Source: Natrarchaeobaculum sulfurireducens
Lineage (GTDB): Archaea > Halobacteriota > Halobacteria > Halobacteriales > Natrialbaceae
Assembly: GCF_003430825.1 (NCBI RefSeq)
Contig: NZ_CP024047.1
Location: 310,001 to 374,000, forward strand
Reading direction: 5' to 3'
Length of the DNA: 64,000 nucleotides
Shown here: positions 45,541 to 54,370 of the stretch, piece after piece
Layout of the letters: each line of letters starts with the position of its first letter
How positions within the stretch are numbered: the first letter of the stretch is position 1
Notes under the pieces: generated by a model
Told to the model about the DNA's origin: nothing
The model's input: only the letters and a program-made list of their open reading frames with translations
Databases searched by the model: none
Made by a program: the position numbers and the translations under genes

Positions 45541-47127
45541 CTACGACTGGCCGTTGAGTGTGATGTAGTCGACGCCGATGACCCGGCCGTCGTCGTTGAG
45601 TTCAGCTTTCGCCTCCTCGGGGACCTGGCTATCGACGTTGTAGACGGTCAGCGCCTCGCCACCGATCGTCTCCCGGGCGTTGAACATGCCGGCGATGTTG
45701 ACGTCGTGTTTGCCCATCACGGAGCCGATAAGGCCGATGACGCCCGGTTCGTCGGTGTTACGCGTGACGACCATCTTTCCGTGGGGGATGGCGTCGACGC
45801 GATAGCCGTCGACGCGGACGATTCGAGGGTCGTCACCGGCGAAGAGCGTACCGTCGACGGTGACCGAGTCGTCGCCGTTTTTGACCGTCACGGAGACCAG
45901 ACTCTGGAAGTCCTCGGCCTGGCGTGTCTTCGACTCGGTAACCTCGACGCCACGGTCGTCGGCGATCTGGGGTGCGTTGACCGCGTTGACCTGCCACTCG
46001 AGCGGCTCGAAGACACCTTTGAGCGCGCTCGCGGTCACGAACTCGACGTCCTCGTCGGCGATCTCGCCCTCGTATGCGACCTCGACGCCCTCGATGCGAC
46101 CGTCGAGCAACTGGGCGGCGACCTTGCCGGCGGTGTCGGCGATCTCGACGTACGGCTCGACACGGGGGAACGCGCTTTCGTCGATCGATGGCGCGTTGAG
46201 CGCGTTTGCGACGGGTTCGCCCTCGAGGGCGGCGACGACCTGTTCGGCCGTCGAGGTGGCGACGTTTTCCTGGGCTGCCTCGGTCGACGCGCCGAGGTGG
46301 GGCGTGACGATGATCTCGTCGTGTTCGAGCAGCGGCGAGTCCTCGGCCAGCGGCTCTTCGGCGAAGACGTCGAGTGCTGCCCCGGCGACCGTGCCGTCTT
46401 CGACTTTCGCCGCCAGGGCGGCTTCGTCGACGATCCCGCCACGGCCGACGTTGACGAGGTAGCCGTCCTCGAGTAAGTCGAGTTCGTCCTCGGCGATCAT
46501 GCCCTCGGTCTCGGGGGTCAGCGGCGTGTGGATGGTCAGGAAGTCCGCGCGCTCGAGACACTCCTCGAACTCGACGAGTTCGGCGCCGATCCGCTGGGCG
46601 CGCTCCTCGGAGATGTAGGGGTCGAACGCGGCGATATCCATCCCCAGCGAGTGGAGTTTCTTCGCGACTTCCTGGCCGACGCGGCCGAGGCCGACGACGC
46701 CCAGGGTCTTGCCGTTGAGTTCGGCACCGAGGTAGTCGCCTTTGGCCCACTCGCCGGTTTTCAGGCGGACGTGTGCCTGTGGAACCGAGCGGGCGGTGGC
46801 GAACGCCATCGCGACGGTGTGTTCGGCGGCGGCGCGGACGTTCCCCTCCGGTGCGTTCGCGACGATGACACCCTCGTCGGTGGCGGCGTCGATGTCGATG
46901 TTGTCGACGCCGATCCCTGCACGGCCGACGATGACCAGTTCCTCGGCCGCCGAGAGTACCTCGTCGGTGACCTCGGTGCCCGAGCGAACGATCAACCCAC
47001 CCGCGTCGGAGATCGCCTCGAGGAGGTCCTCACCCTCGAGTTCGTAGCCTGTCTCGACCTCGTGGCCGGCGTCTCGCAGTACGTCCAGACCCGCATCCGC
47101 GATGGGGTCCGTGACGAGTACCTTCAT
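45541..47127 (-). CDS. serA: D-3-phosphoglycerate dehydrogenase
   Basis: The 528-residue enzyme starts serine synthesis from 3-phosphoglycerate. It shows GRAGIGVDNIDIDAATD, the NAD-binding VVGLGRVGQEVAKKL, NVGRGGIVDEAAL, EEPLAEDSPLLEHDEIIVTPHLGAST with the catalytic histidine, an intervening domain, and a C-terminal ACT domain (NTDEPGVIGLIGSVMG) for allosteric serine sensing. This is the long type-1 form with ACT. The ATG at 47127 gives the exact MKVLVTDPIADAGLD start; the upstream frame is rejected. serB lies at 11.3 kb. It diverges from hisA. Confidence 0.95.
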   Translation of the reverse strand: MKVLVTDPIADAGLDVLRDAGHEVETGYELEGEDLLEAISDAGGLIVRSGTEVTDEVLSAAEELVIVGRAGIGVDNIDIDAATDEGVIVANAPEGNVRAAAEHTVAMAFATARSVPQAHVRLKTGEWAKGDYLGAELNGKTLGVVGLGRVGQEVAKKLHSLGMDIAAFDPYISEERAQRIGAELVEFEECLERADFLTIHTPLTPETEGMIAEDELDLLEDGYLVNVGRGGIVDEAALAAKVEDGTVAGAALDVFAEEPLAEDSPLLEHDEIIVTPHLGASTEAAQENVATSTAEQVVAALEGEPVANALNAPSIDESAFPRVEPYVEIADTAGKVAAQLLDGRIEGVEVAYEGEIADEDVEFVTASALKGVFEPLEWQVNAVNAPQIADDRGVEVTESKTRQAEDFQSLVSVTVKNGDDSVTVDGTLFAGDDPRIVRVDGYRVDAIPHGKMVVTRNTDEPGVIGLIGSVMGKHDVNIAGMFNARETIGGEALTVYNVDSQVPEEAKAELNDDGRVIGVDYITLNGQS

Positions 47128-47328
47128 GCGCGAGACAATCGGGTGGAAGAGGTAAACCCTTCCGTTGTCGCCCTGGCGAGGCAAAAATCTCCGTGATGGG
47201 CGCTATCGGACGACACGGATCTCGCCGGTGACGGACGACGCGATTCGGGACGAGACGATGGGGTCGGAACGGGACGGCGCTCGAGTCGAAACGGTGGCTT
47301 TAGGCGCCCGCTCACCCACCGACTCCGC

Positions 47329-48057
47329 ATGAGCCACTTCCCGGAGTTCGAAGTGATCCCTGCCGTCGACTTACAAGACGGCGAGGTCGTACAACTGGTC
47401 CAGGGCGAACGCGGCACAGAGAAAACGTACGGCGACCCCGTCGAGGCCGCCGAGCGCTGGATCGACGCCGGCGCGGACTCGCTTCACCTCGTCGACCTGG
47501 ACGGTGCGTTCGAGGGCGAGCGACAGAACGCCGAGGCGATCGACGCCGTCCTCGAGACCGTCGACGTTCCCACGCAACTCGGCGGCGGCATCCGCACCGC
47601 CGAGGACGCCGTGGGCTTGCTCGAGCGCGGTCTGGATCGCGTCATCCTGGGCACTGCCGCCGTCGAGAACCCGGAAATCGTCGCCGAGATCAGCGATACA
47701 CACCCCGACAGCGTCGTCGTTAGCCTCGACGCGAAAGACGGCGAGGTCGTCGTCGAGGGCTGGACCGAAGGAGCTGGCGTGACGCCGGTCGAGGCCGCCG
47801 AACGCTACGACGACCTCGGTGCGGCGGCGATCCTCTTTACGAACGTCGACGTCGAGGGTCGACTCGAGGGCGTCGCCACCGACCCCGTCCGGGACCTGGT
47901 CGAGGCGACCGACGTCCCGGTGATCGCCAGCGGCGGCGTCGCCACCCTCGAGGACGTCCGTGCGCTCGAGGCGGCTGGCGCGGGGGCCGTCGTCGTCGGG
48001 AGCGCACTGTACGAGGGTGCGTTCACGCTCGAGGAGGCCCAGGCTGCGCTCGAGTGA
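47329..48057 (+). CDS. hisA: Phosphoribosylformimino-5-aminoimidazole carboxamide ribotide isomerase
   Basis: The 242-residue TIM-barrel isomerase has EVIPAVDLQDGEVVQLVQG with the catalytic aspartate, VPTQLGGGIRTAED, LGTAAVENPE, VSLDAKDGEVV, LFTNVDVEGRLEG with the second catalytic aspartate region, and VIASGGVATLEDV. It converts ProFAR to PRFAR in step four of histidine synthesis. It is monocistronic and faces the serA gene. Confidence 0.95.
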   Translation: MSHFPEFEVIPAVDLQDGEVVQLVQGERGTEKTYGDPVEAAERWIDAGADSLHLVDLDGAFEGERQNAEAIDAVLETVDVPTQLGGGIRTAEDAVGLLERGLDRVILGTAAVENPEIVAEISDTHPDSVVVSLDAKDGEVVVEGWTEGAGVTPVEAAERYDDLGAAAILFTNVDVEGRLEGVATDPVRDLVEATDVPVIASGGVATLEDVRALEAAGAGAVVVGSALYEGAFTLEEAQAALE

Positions 48058-48093
48058 CACAAACGCCGCTCGAGTGAGTCGGTGGCTGCTCGA

Positions 48094-49623
48094 TCACGAC
48101 TTCCAGAACGCCGGTGTCAGGAGAACGAGCACGGGAATAATTTCGATTCGACCGATCCACATCATGACGATCATGACGGCGCGGGAACTCGCGGGGAACC
48201 AGGCGTAACTCTCGAGCGGACCGGCCCGTTCGAACGCCGGGCCGATGTTGAGGAAGATCGAGGCGGCGGCACCGAGGGCCTCGAACTCGCCGACGAACGC
48301 TCCGGCGCGGGCGGCGTCGACGACGAGGAAGACGGTTAGGACGAAGAAGATGACGATGGCGAGTAACACGTACGCGAAGACGTCGTTGACCGTGTCCTCG
48401 TCGACGACGCCGTCGCCGAGGCGAACCGGGCGGATGGCTCGGGGGTGGACGGCGGTAAAGAGATTTCGACGGAACGCCTTGAGGACGATCAACCACCGGA
48501 AAGACTTGATCGAGCAGGTGGTGCTGCCGGCCATCCCGCCGAGGAACATACAGAGAAAGAGGGCGTGTTTCGCACCGGCAGTCCAGGCGTCGAAGTCAGT
48601 CGAGGCGTAGCCCGTCGTCGTGAGCAACGATGCGACGTTGAACAGTCCGTGTCTGATCGTCGGCTCGAGCCCCTTCTCGATTTCGGGGTCGAACGCGAGG
48701 ATAGCGACGACGACGACGCCGAAGAACGCGAGCGTTCCGAGGTAGAACCTGAGCTCTTCGGACTCGACTGGTCGCTCGAAGTCGCCCTGGGTGAGGTAGT
48801 ACAGCAGGACGAAGTTGGTCGACCCGACCACCATGAAGGGGATGATCGACCACTGGACGGTCGGAGAGAACGCGCCGATGCTGTCGGGCTCGGGCGAGAA
48901 GCCAGCCGTCGCGACGCTCGTAAACGCGTGGGAGACGGCGTTGAAGAAGTCCATGTTCGGTGCCAGCCCAAGCAGGTGTAGGGCGTAGAAGACGGCGATC
49001 GCGAGCAGCGTAAGCCCGACGTACAGCCCCCAGATGAGGCGTGCCGTCTCGGCGATGTGTGGCCGAAGTTTCCGGACGTTTCGCGTCTGGGTTTCGGTCT
49101 CCATCAGCTGTGCACCACCGATCATGAGGTGTGAGAGTAGCCCAATCGCAACGATCAGGATGCCAAGCCCGCCGAGCCACTGGATGAGTTGTCGCCAGAG
49201 TAGGACCGACCGGGGTTGCTCGGCGAAGTCCCACTCGTTCATTACCGTTGCCCCTGTCGTCGTCAGCCCGCTCGTGCTCTCGAACATCGCGTTGACCGGC
49301 CCGTTCACCGGGCCTGCGAACGACGACTGGCCGCCGCTGGCAAGTCCCACGAGCAGGAAGGGAATCGCGCCGACCGCCGCGACAGCGAGCCAGGTCACCG
49401 CGACCATCAGGAACGACTCGCGCTGGCCGAGCTCGCGGTCGTCGCTCAATCGCTCGAGTGTGAGTCCGACGGCGACCGTGACGGAAATCGCGACGAGAAA
49501 CGGGACGGGGTCGTCGCCGTCGAGGACAGCAAGCCCCAGTGGTACCGCAAGCGGTACGGCTAACCACTTCAGCACTGTCCCGGTGAGGCTACAACTCGAG
49601 CGCCAGTCGACGCGAATCTTCAT
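48094..49623 (-). CDS. trkH: TrkH family potassium uptake protein
   Basis: This 509-residue membrane protein has the four pore-loop pattern of Trk/Ktr channels: ESTSGLTTTGATVM, TSVATAGFSP, SLLTTTGYASTDF and LGGMAGSTTCSIK, each followed by its helix pair. Such proteins need a TrkA-type regulator; none sits next to it here. High intracellular KCl is the osmotic strategy of haloarchaea, so this is a core transporter. It is convergent with hisA. Confidence 0.93.
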   Translation of the reverse strand: MKIRVDWRSSCSLTGTVLKWLAVPLAVPLGLAVLDGDDPVPFLVAISVTVAVGLTLERLSDDRELGQRESFLMVAVTWLAVAAVGAIPFLLVGLASGGQSSFAGPVNGPVNAMFESTSGLTTTGATVMNEWDFAEQPRSVLLWRQLIQWLGGLGILIVAIGLLSHLMIGGAQLMETETQTRNVRKLRPHIAETARLIWGLYVGLTLLAIAVFYALHLLGLAPNMDFFNAVSHAFTSVATAGFSPEPDSIGAFSPTVQWSIIPFMVVGSTNFVLLYYLTQGDFERPVESEELRFYLGTLAFFGVVVVAILAFDPEIEKGLEPTIRHGLFNVASLLTTTGYASTDFDAWTAGAKHALFLCMFLGGMAGSTTCSIKSFRWLIVLKAFRRNLFTAVHPRAIRPVRLGDGVVDEDTVNDVFAYVLLAIVIFFVLTVFLVVDAARAGAFVGEFEALGAAASIFLNIGPAFERAGPLESYAWFPASSRAVMIVMMWIGRIEIIPVLVLLTPAFWKS

Positions 49624-49724
49624 CGAAGTGTCCTACCTGCGACGTGCGGGAAAATAACCGATTCGGAGTTGGTGGCCACGAGTCAAAGATAGTCAGCCAA
49701 CGGAGCGTGGAGGGACGACTCGAG

Positions 49725-49991
49725 TCAGTGCTGGTTGTGCCCGTGGCCGAGGTAGAGTGCGAGGACGTTGATCGCGAGTAATGCCAGGAACGTCAGCGTG
49801 ACGCTTGGATCGCCGAGTCCCTGTGCGAGGAGGGGGACGTGCACGAAGGGCAGGGCGATAGCGATCCAGAACGACAGGAACTGTGCCGGACCTTTGACTG
49901 TCCGGCGGAGTGAGTGATTGTCGCGTTGTCGCTCCGTCTCAGGGCTTGACGGGGCGATCGATTCGTTCGAGAGCGGGGAGTGATTCGACAT
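49725..49991 (-). CDS. Small two-helix membrane protein, function unknown
   Basis: The 88-residue product (start 49991) has a hydrophilic lead rich in Ser and Glu, then two hydrophobic helices (about 37-58 and 61-82), and a histidine-containing end (YLGHGHNQH). Haloarchaeal conserved hypotheticals of this shape exist; no function is known to me. It lies behind the TrkH gene on the same strand but with its own AT-rich upstream region. Confidence 0.68.
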   Translation of the reverse strand: MSNHSPLSNESIAPSSPETERQRDNHSLRRTVKGPAQFLSFWIAIALPFVHVPLLAQGLGDPSVTLTFLALLAINVLALYLGHGHNQH

Positions 49992-50098
49992 AGATCGGGG
50001 CACCTCTTCTCAATCACGACATTCACTGCACACATCATATAACGGGCTGAACATTGACGCAGTTTCGGCCCGTTTTACCGAGTTAGTGTCTACAAAAC

Positions 50099-50170
50099 GA
50101 CCTTTCGCGACGCTTTTAGCGACCGTTAGACCTTTCATACTGCTTTCTATGGCTGTTTTAGCGATCGGTT
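50099..50170. repeat. Imperfect direct repeat in the hisB upstream region
   Basis: Two units each contain GACCTTTC followed after a variable gap by (C/G)TTTTAGCGA(C/T)CG(T/G)T: 50099-50127 and 50129-50170. They lie 87-158 bp before the hisB start, in a T-rich, less GC-rich patch, and could be regulator binding sites or decayed sequence. Confidence 0.35.
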
Positions 50171-50256
50171 CGACTCGATCGGCCTGACTGGCGTCGCCGT
50201 CGTTTTGGTGACCGTCGAGCGCAACCCCCTTGTAGTCGTGGTGCGATCGAATCGAC

Positions 50257-50850
50257 ATGAGCGAGCGAGCCGCGACCGTTACGCGGGAGACGGGCGAGAC
50301 GGACATCGAGTGTCGACTCACGGTCGACGGCAGTGGGACCGCCGACGTCGAGACGGGTATCGGGTTCTTCGATCACATGCTGACGGCACTTGCCAAACAC
50401 GGGTTGTTCGACCTCGAGCTCACCTGTGACGGGGACCTCGAGGTCGACGACCATCACACCGTCGAGGACGTCGCGATCGTTCTCGGAGTTGCACTCGACG
50501 AGGCCCTCGGCGACCGGTCGGGGATCGTCCGCTATGCCGACCGACGGGTTCCCCTCGACGAGGCCGTCGCAGGCGCAGTCGTCGACGTGAGCGGGCGGCC
50601 GCGGTTTTACTTCGACGGCTCGTTCTCTCAGGACTCCATCGGTGGGTTCACGAGCGACATGGCCAGACACTTCGCAGAATCGCTCGCGATGAACGCCGGC
50701 CTCACGCTCCATCTCGAGGTCGACGGCGAGAACGCCCATCACGAGGCCGAGGCGCTGTTCAAGGCGCTCGCCCGAACCCTCGACGATGCGACCCGAATCG
50801 ACGAGCGTCGCGAGGGAACGCCGAGTACGAAAGGAACGCTCGACGGCTAG
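50257..50850 (+). CDS. hisB: Imidazoleglycerol-phosphate dehydratase
   Basis: The 197-residue enzyme carries [23 protein letters not shown] and [19 protein letters not shown], and [11 protein letters not shown] near the end, the histidine-rich metal ligands of HisB. It makes imidazole acetol phosphate, the sixth step in histidine synthesis. Length matches the single-domain archaeal form. It converges with the zinc-ribbon gene 12 bp downstream. Confidence 0.95.
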   Translation: MSERAATVTRETGETDIECRLTVDGSGTADVETGIGFFDHMLTALAKHGLFDLELTCDGDLEVDDHHTVEDVAIVLGVALDEALGDRSGIVRYADRRVPLDEAVAGAVVDVSGRPRFYFDGSFSQDSIGGFTSDMARHFAESLAMNAGLTLHLEVDGENAHHEAEALFKALARTLDDATRIDERREGTPSTKGTLDG

Positions 50851-50862
50851 ACGCCGGGGACG

Positions 50863-51627
50863 TTAGGCCCGATACAGGTTGCCGCCTCGTTCTTCGAATT
50901 CCCCGTTCTCGAGCGCCGCGTCGACGATTCGTTCGGCCGTCTCGGCCTCGAGGTCGTAGGCTCCAGCAGCCAGTTTCTCGACGGCAGTGCGCTCCATCGG
51001 GAACTCCCGGTTGCGAAGCAGTCGAACGACCTTGCCGTAGGCTCGCGGCGGGGCCGACGTCGCGTCCGGGTCGGTATCGGCTGTCGGGGAACGCCCCGCA
51101 GACTCTGTGGTGTCTTCGCTCGTCTCACTCGAGTGGGGGCCATCGTCGCTCGAGGGTTCGGGTGCAGATTCGGTTGCGTTTTGCTCTGTTGGCTGCTCAC
51201 CGAGCGGTTCCGCAGCGTCGTCGGCATCGTCACTGTCGGGCTCATCGTCCACGTCGAACGTGACTTCGCCAGTCGCTCCGGAGTCGGCTGGGTCCTCCGT
51301 CCGAGAGTCAGAGACCGACGCGTTCGGGCTTCGGTCTCGAGGCCGCTTTTCGGTCGATCCGTCAGCGGAGGCGACGATCGATCCCGACGACCCATCGGGG
51401 GACCCCGCTGACTCGAGCGGCCGTTGGGTTCGGCGGTCCCGTTCGGAGGTGTCCGCGCTGGTGCGGGCCACCAGCGGCTCGATAATCGTCTCGAGTCGAC
51501 GCTTACACTCTTCACAGAGGACGACGCGTCGCTGTTCGTGCGGTTCCGGCTCGAGGGTGGACGGGATGGCCTCGAACGTTCCGACCGCGTCTGCCTCACA
51601 GAAGTCACAACGCTGGAGTGCTCGCAT
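50863..51627 (-). CDS. Zinc-ribbon and winged-helix-like haloarchaeal protein
   Basis: The 254-residue protein has three parts. A zinc-ribbon pair C-D-F-C and C-E-E-C (about residues 7-10 and 38-41) starts it. A Ser/Asp/Glu-rich, low-complexity region of about 120 residues follows. A compact C-terminal domain (RAYGKVVRLLRNREFPMERTAVEKLAAGA, described by its ends) with the look of a winged helix ends it. The combination suggests nucleic acid binding or a regulator. I do not recognise a named family. It diverges from the ACT protein gene. Confidence 0.8.
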   Translation of the reverse strand: MRALQRCDFCEADAVGTFEAIPSTLEPEPHEQRRVVLCEECKRRLETIIEPLVARTSADTSERDRRTQRPLESAGSPDGSSGSIVASADGSTEKRPRDRSPNASVSDSRTEDPADSGATGEVTFDVDDEPDSDDADDAAEPLGEQPTEQNATESAPEPSSDDGPHSSETSEDTTESAGRSPTADTDPDATSAPPRAYGKVVRLLRNREFPMERTAVEKLAAGAYDLEAETAERIVDAALENGEFEERGGNLYRA

Positions 51628-51740
51628 AGTACGTGTTAGCAGTCGTGGTGGTAAAAACGTCCGTCAGACGGTCCTATGGCGCTTCACACCGAGACGACGA
51701 CCACGGGGTCTTATACGTTCGAACCCGTAGAGCGTATCAA

Positions 51741-52244
51741 ATGTTCGACGAGATCATGGAGAAATTCGAGGGGTCGCCGAGCCAGCAAGCGGTGATCCGA
51801 CTGCTCCTCGAGCGCGGATTCTCGGTCAACGACGACGGCCGGGTCGTCTCCGGTGGCATCGAGATTCCGAACACGGGAATCGCACGAGAGATCGACGTCG
51901 ACCGCCGGGTCGTCGACTCGACGACGGACGTCATCCTCGAGGATCCCGAACTCCGTCGTATCTTCCAGAACATCTCGCAGGTGCCGAGCCTGATGGACCT
52001 CGCTCCCGTGCTCGATCTGACGGTGCTGACGATCACGCCCGTCGACGCCGAGCGCAAGGGAATCGTCGCCGGGATCACCGGAACGCTGGCCGACCACGAC
52101 GTCTCGATCCGTCAGACGATCAGCGAAGATCCCGAGTTCACCGACGAGCCGAAACTCTATCTGGTGACCGATCAGGATCTTCCCGGTGGGTTGATCACCG
52201 AAATTCGCGACCTCGAGTTCGTCCGCAAGATCGAACTCCAGTGA
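51741..52244 (+). CDS. ACT-domain regulator of amino acid metabolism
   Basis: The 167-residue protein has an N-terminal helix-turn-helix-like part (SPSQQAVIRLLLERGFSV, VSGGIEIPNTGIAREIDVDRR, described by their ends) and a C-terminal ACT domain (LTVLTITPVDAERKGIVAGITGTLADHDVSIRQ, described by its ends). It matches the archaeal COG2150-type predicted regulators of amino acid metabolism. The ligand is likely an amino acid, unknown which. The ATG at 51741 is the natural start. hisB, serA and metX in the window are possible targets, but nothing in the sequence proves this. Confidence 0.83.
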   Translation: MFDEIMEKFEGSPSQQAVIRLLLERGFSVNDDGRVVSGGIEIPNTGIAREIDVDRRVVDSTTDVILEDPELRRIFQNISQVPSLMDLAPVLDLTVLTITPVDAERKGIVAGITGTLADHDVSIRQTISEDPEFTDEPKLYLVTDQDLPGGLITEIRDLEFVRKIELQ

Positions 52245-52353
52245 CCACCTCGACACAGTGGGTTGGGTCGGTATACCGTCGGACAGCAGTCACCGAAGAC
52301 AACTCGCTCACAAGGGCGGTGAACGTTTTTAGCTGAAAGAGAGGGCGCTAAGC

Positions 52354-52398
52354 CCCCGTCCTCAAGGAGCGAGGGGAAGCCGAGCGAGTAGGGCGGGG
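52354..52398 (+). repeat. Left-end hairpin of the TnpB element
   Basis: Eight paired bases (one T-G) enclose a 29-nt loop that contains CTCAAGGA and GAGTA. It lies 80 bp before the tnpB ATG. Confidence 0.7.
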
Positions 52399-52477
52399 AT
52401 ACAGTGCCCGCACGATTCACAACCAATTCTACTCAATACTCTTAACTAACCACAACCACTAGTAGGCGACAAGTCGC

Positions 52478-53746
52478 ATGGAGTACAGTCCACGATACCG
52501 ACTCTTTCCAACGACCGAGCAACGGGAGAGTCTCGACTGGACGAGAGACACCGTGCGACAAGTCTACAACCACGCACTCCACGAATTCAACCAAATCCCC
52601 GAAGACGGAGGCACGCTCCGACAGCGCGTCTGGAAAGTCCGAGACGACTTACCACAAATCAAGCAATGGTGGACTGACTTGAAACAAGTCTACTCTACTG
52701 TCTTGCAGAAAGCTGTCGAACGCATCCGCACCAACATCAACAATCTCGGTAAGCTGAAAGCCAAGGGCTATGATGTTGGTTCGTTGAACTGGAAAGCGCC
52801 GCGTGAGTATCGGAGTTTCACGTATCGGCAATCGGGCTTCGAACTCGACACGAAGAGTGGCCCACGAGACCGTGCGATACTCCGTTTGAAGAAAGTCCGC
52901 GGTGAAACGCTGGAGATTCCAATCCGACTCCACCGTGACCTTCCAGAGCATGATGCTATCAAGGAAGTCACAGTGAAGAAAGAACCTACGGGAGCGTGGT
53001 ACGCCTCGTTCTGCATCAGTACCGCCGAACCCGAGAAACCTGTTCCAGAAAACATCGGCGCTGAAGATACTGTAGGAATCGACCTCGGGGTCCTCAACTT
53101 CATTCACGACTCAGACGGTCGTTCCATCAGGCGACTCGACTTCTCCGACGAGCGAGAGCGACTCGAACGCGAGCAACGCTCGCTCTCTCGCAAACAGTAC
53201 GAGTCGAACAACTGGGAGAAGCAGCGCCGTCGCGTTGCCGAGGTTCACGCTCGGATGTCGAACAAGAAGCGAGATTACAAGCACAAGCTCGCACACTTCT
53301 ACGCGACGGAGTACGATGCCGTGTTTGTCGAGAACCTTAATGTGAAGTCGATACTAGAAGGTGATGGCAACGCTCGGAACAAGGCTGAAGTTGGGTGGGG
53401 TGAGTTCAGAGCGATTCTCGAACACCACTGTGAGAAGCACGGCACGCACTACGTTGAGGTGAATCCGAGAGGTACAACGAAAGAGTGCGCGTCGTGTGGG
53501 GCGGAAACCGACAAACCGTTATGGATTCGGGAACACTCGTGCCCTTCCTGCGGGTTCGAGACTGATAGGGATTGGAACGCAGCGCTGAACGTGAAGTCAC
53601 GTGGATTGTCGAAACTAGGAGTGGTTCACTCCGAATCAACGCCTGTGAAGACTGCGACCGCTGTGGACTCTGTTACAGTGTCTGCAAGTCGCGTCGTCGA
53701 AGCAGGAAGCCCCTGCCTCAAGGAAGCCGCGTCAGCGGCTGAGTAG
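52478..53746 (+). CDS. tnpB: TnpB RNA-guided endonuclease (IS1341 type)
   Basis: The 422-residue protein has the full TnpB layout: an N-terminal recognition region (MEYSPRYRLFPTTEQRESLD), and a split RuvC nuclease with D202 in GIDLGVLNFI, E285 in AVFVENLNVKSI and D365 in DRDWNAALN. The zinc-finger-like motif CASC...CPSC has cysteines 337, 340, 355 and 358. All catalytic residues are intact. Without tnpA, it cannot move itself by the usual route but can keep the element by nuclease action guided by an omegaRNA from its right end. GC content and codon use are lower than in neighbouring genes, indicating transfer. Confidence 0.9.
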   Translation: MEYSPRYRLFPTTEQRESLDWTRDTVRQVYNHALHEFNQIPEDGGTLRQRVWKVRDDLPQIKQWWTDLKQVYSTVLQKAVERIRTNINNLGKLKAKGYDVGSLNWKAPREYRSFTYRQSGFELDTKSGPRDRAILRLKKVRGETLEIPIRLHRDLPEHDAIKEVTVKKEPTGAWYASFCISTAEPEKPVPENIGAEDTVGIDLGVLNFIHDSDGRSIRRLDFSDERERLEREQRSLSRKQYESNNWEKQRRRVAEVHARMSNKKRDYKHKLAHFYATEYDAVFVENLNVKSILEGDGNARNKAEVGWGEFRAILEHHCEKHGTHYVEVNPRGTTKECASCGAETDKPLWIREHSCPSCGFETDRDWNAALNVKSRGLSKLGVVHSESTPVKTATAVDSVTVSASRVVEAGSPCLKEAASAAE

Positions 53747-53753
53747 GCAGGGG
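53710..53753 (+). ncRNA. Right-end hairpin and probable part of the omegaRNA
   Basis: The 8-bp outer stem and 5-6-bp inner stem with GTCA loop overlap the tnpB stop codon (TAG at 53744-53746). In IS200/IS605 elements the guide RNA is transcribed from the tnpB 3' end and right end, with the guide taken from the flanking sequence beyond the element. The stem is direct observation; the RNA role is inference. Confidence 0.5.
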
Positions 53754-53778
53754 TAGTTCACAGTTCTGTCCGACAGCA

Positions 53779-54180
53779 TCACTCCTCGATAGCTTTCACC
53801 TCGTGGTCCTCGAGGACTAACTCGAGGGCGCTCGTCAACTCCTCGAATCGATCCATCGACATGTCGTCGGTCGTTACCCAGACGCCGTGGTCGCCCCGGA
53901 TCACTCGTGAGAGGTACCCGTTCTCGAACATCCGAATCGTCGCGCCGTACTCGCCGAGTTGGGTGTTTCGGTAGGCCGACTGGGAGTGAAAGCCGAGTCG
54001 TTCGTGTTCGGCGAAGCCGACGAGGTCGGCGGTCTGATCCAGGTCCGACCGGAGATAAAGCTGTTCGACGTCGTCGTCGTCGGTGAAGTAGGTAATGCTC
54101 CGGAGTTCGTCGCCGACGGCCGTCCGACAGACGGATACCAGTTCGTCCGCGAGCGGTTGATCGATTGCGTCGCCGTCCAT
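53779..54180 (-). CDS. Small haloarchaeal protein of unknown function
   Basis: The 133-residue product is acidic with alternating alpha and beta stretches (LRSITYFTDDDDVEQLYLRSDL, IRMFENGYLSRVIRGDHGVWVTTDDM, described by their ends) and no signal or membrane segments. I recall similar conserved haloarchaeal proteins that have only a DUF assignment, and cannot name a function. The ATG at 54180 is chosen over 54312 since the extension is arginine/serine-rich. It lies just beyond the TnpB element. Confidence 0.76.
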   Translation of the reverse strand: MDGDAIDQPLADELVSVCRTAVGDELRSITYFTDDDDVEQLYLRSDLDQTADLVGFAEHERLGFHSQSAYRNTQLGEYGATIRMFENGYLSRVIRGDHGVWVTTDDMSMDRFEELTSALELVLEDHEVKAIEE

Positions 54181-54370
54181 GCCATAACATACCGCACCTG
54201 GCATAAATAGCGTACGGGAACTGGCAAGGAACCGAACACTGTTGATCGGGTGACCGACGCTCGTCCGTTCGTGGCCAAACGCATCCCAGTGTGACCGATG
54301 GGCTCTTTTCACCGCCCCGAGTATCGCCGGGCATGGTCGAAAGGCGCGGACTCGAGTCTGGTGAGGGTTC

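Larger units (their letters stand above)
52325..53762 (+). mobile_element. IS1341-type (IS200/IS605) element with TnpB only
   Basis: The unit contains a single tnpB gene between matching structures. The left hairpin, 52354-52398, pairs CCCCGTCC with GGGCGGGG. The right hairpin, 53710-53753, pairs CCCCTGCC with GGCAGGGG, with an inner stem GCCGC/GCGGC (53725-53739). Between the arms both share CTCAAGGA and GAGTAGG. There is no tnpA. The stop codon of tnpB lies inside the right hairpin. Exact ends are not visible; the last hairpin is followed by GTAGTTCAC, a common end signature in haloarchaeal elements of this kind. Confidence 0.72.
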
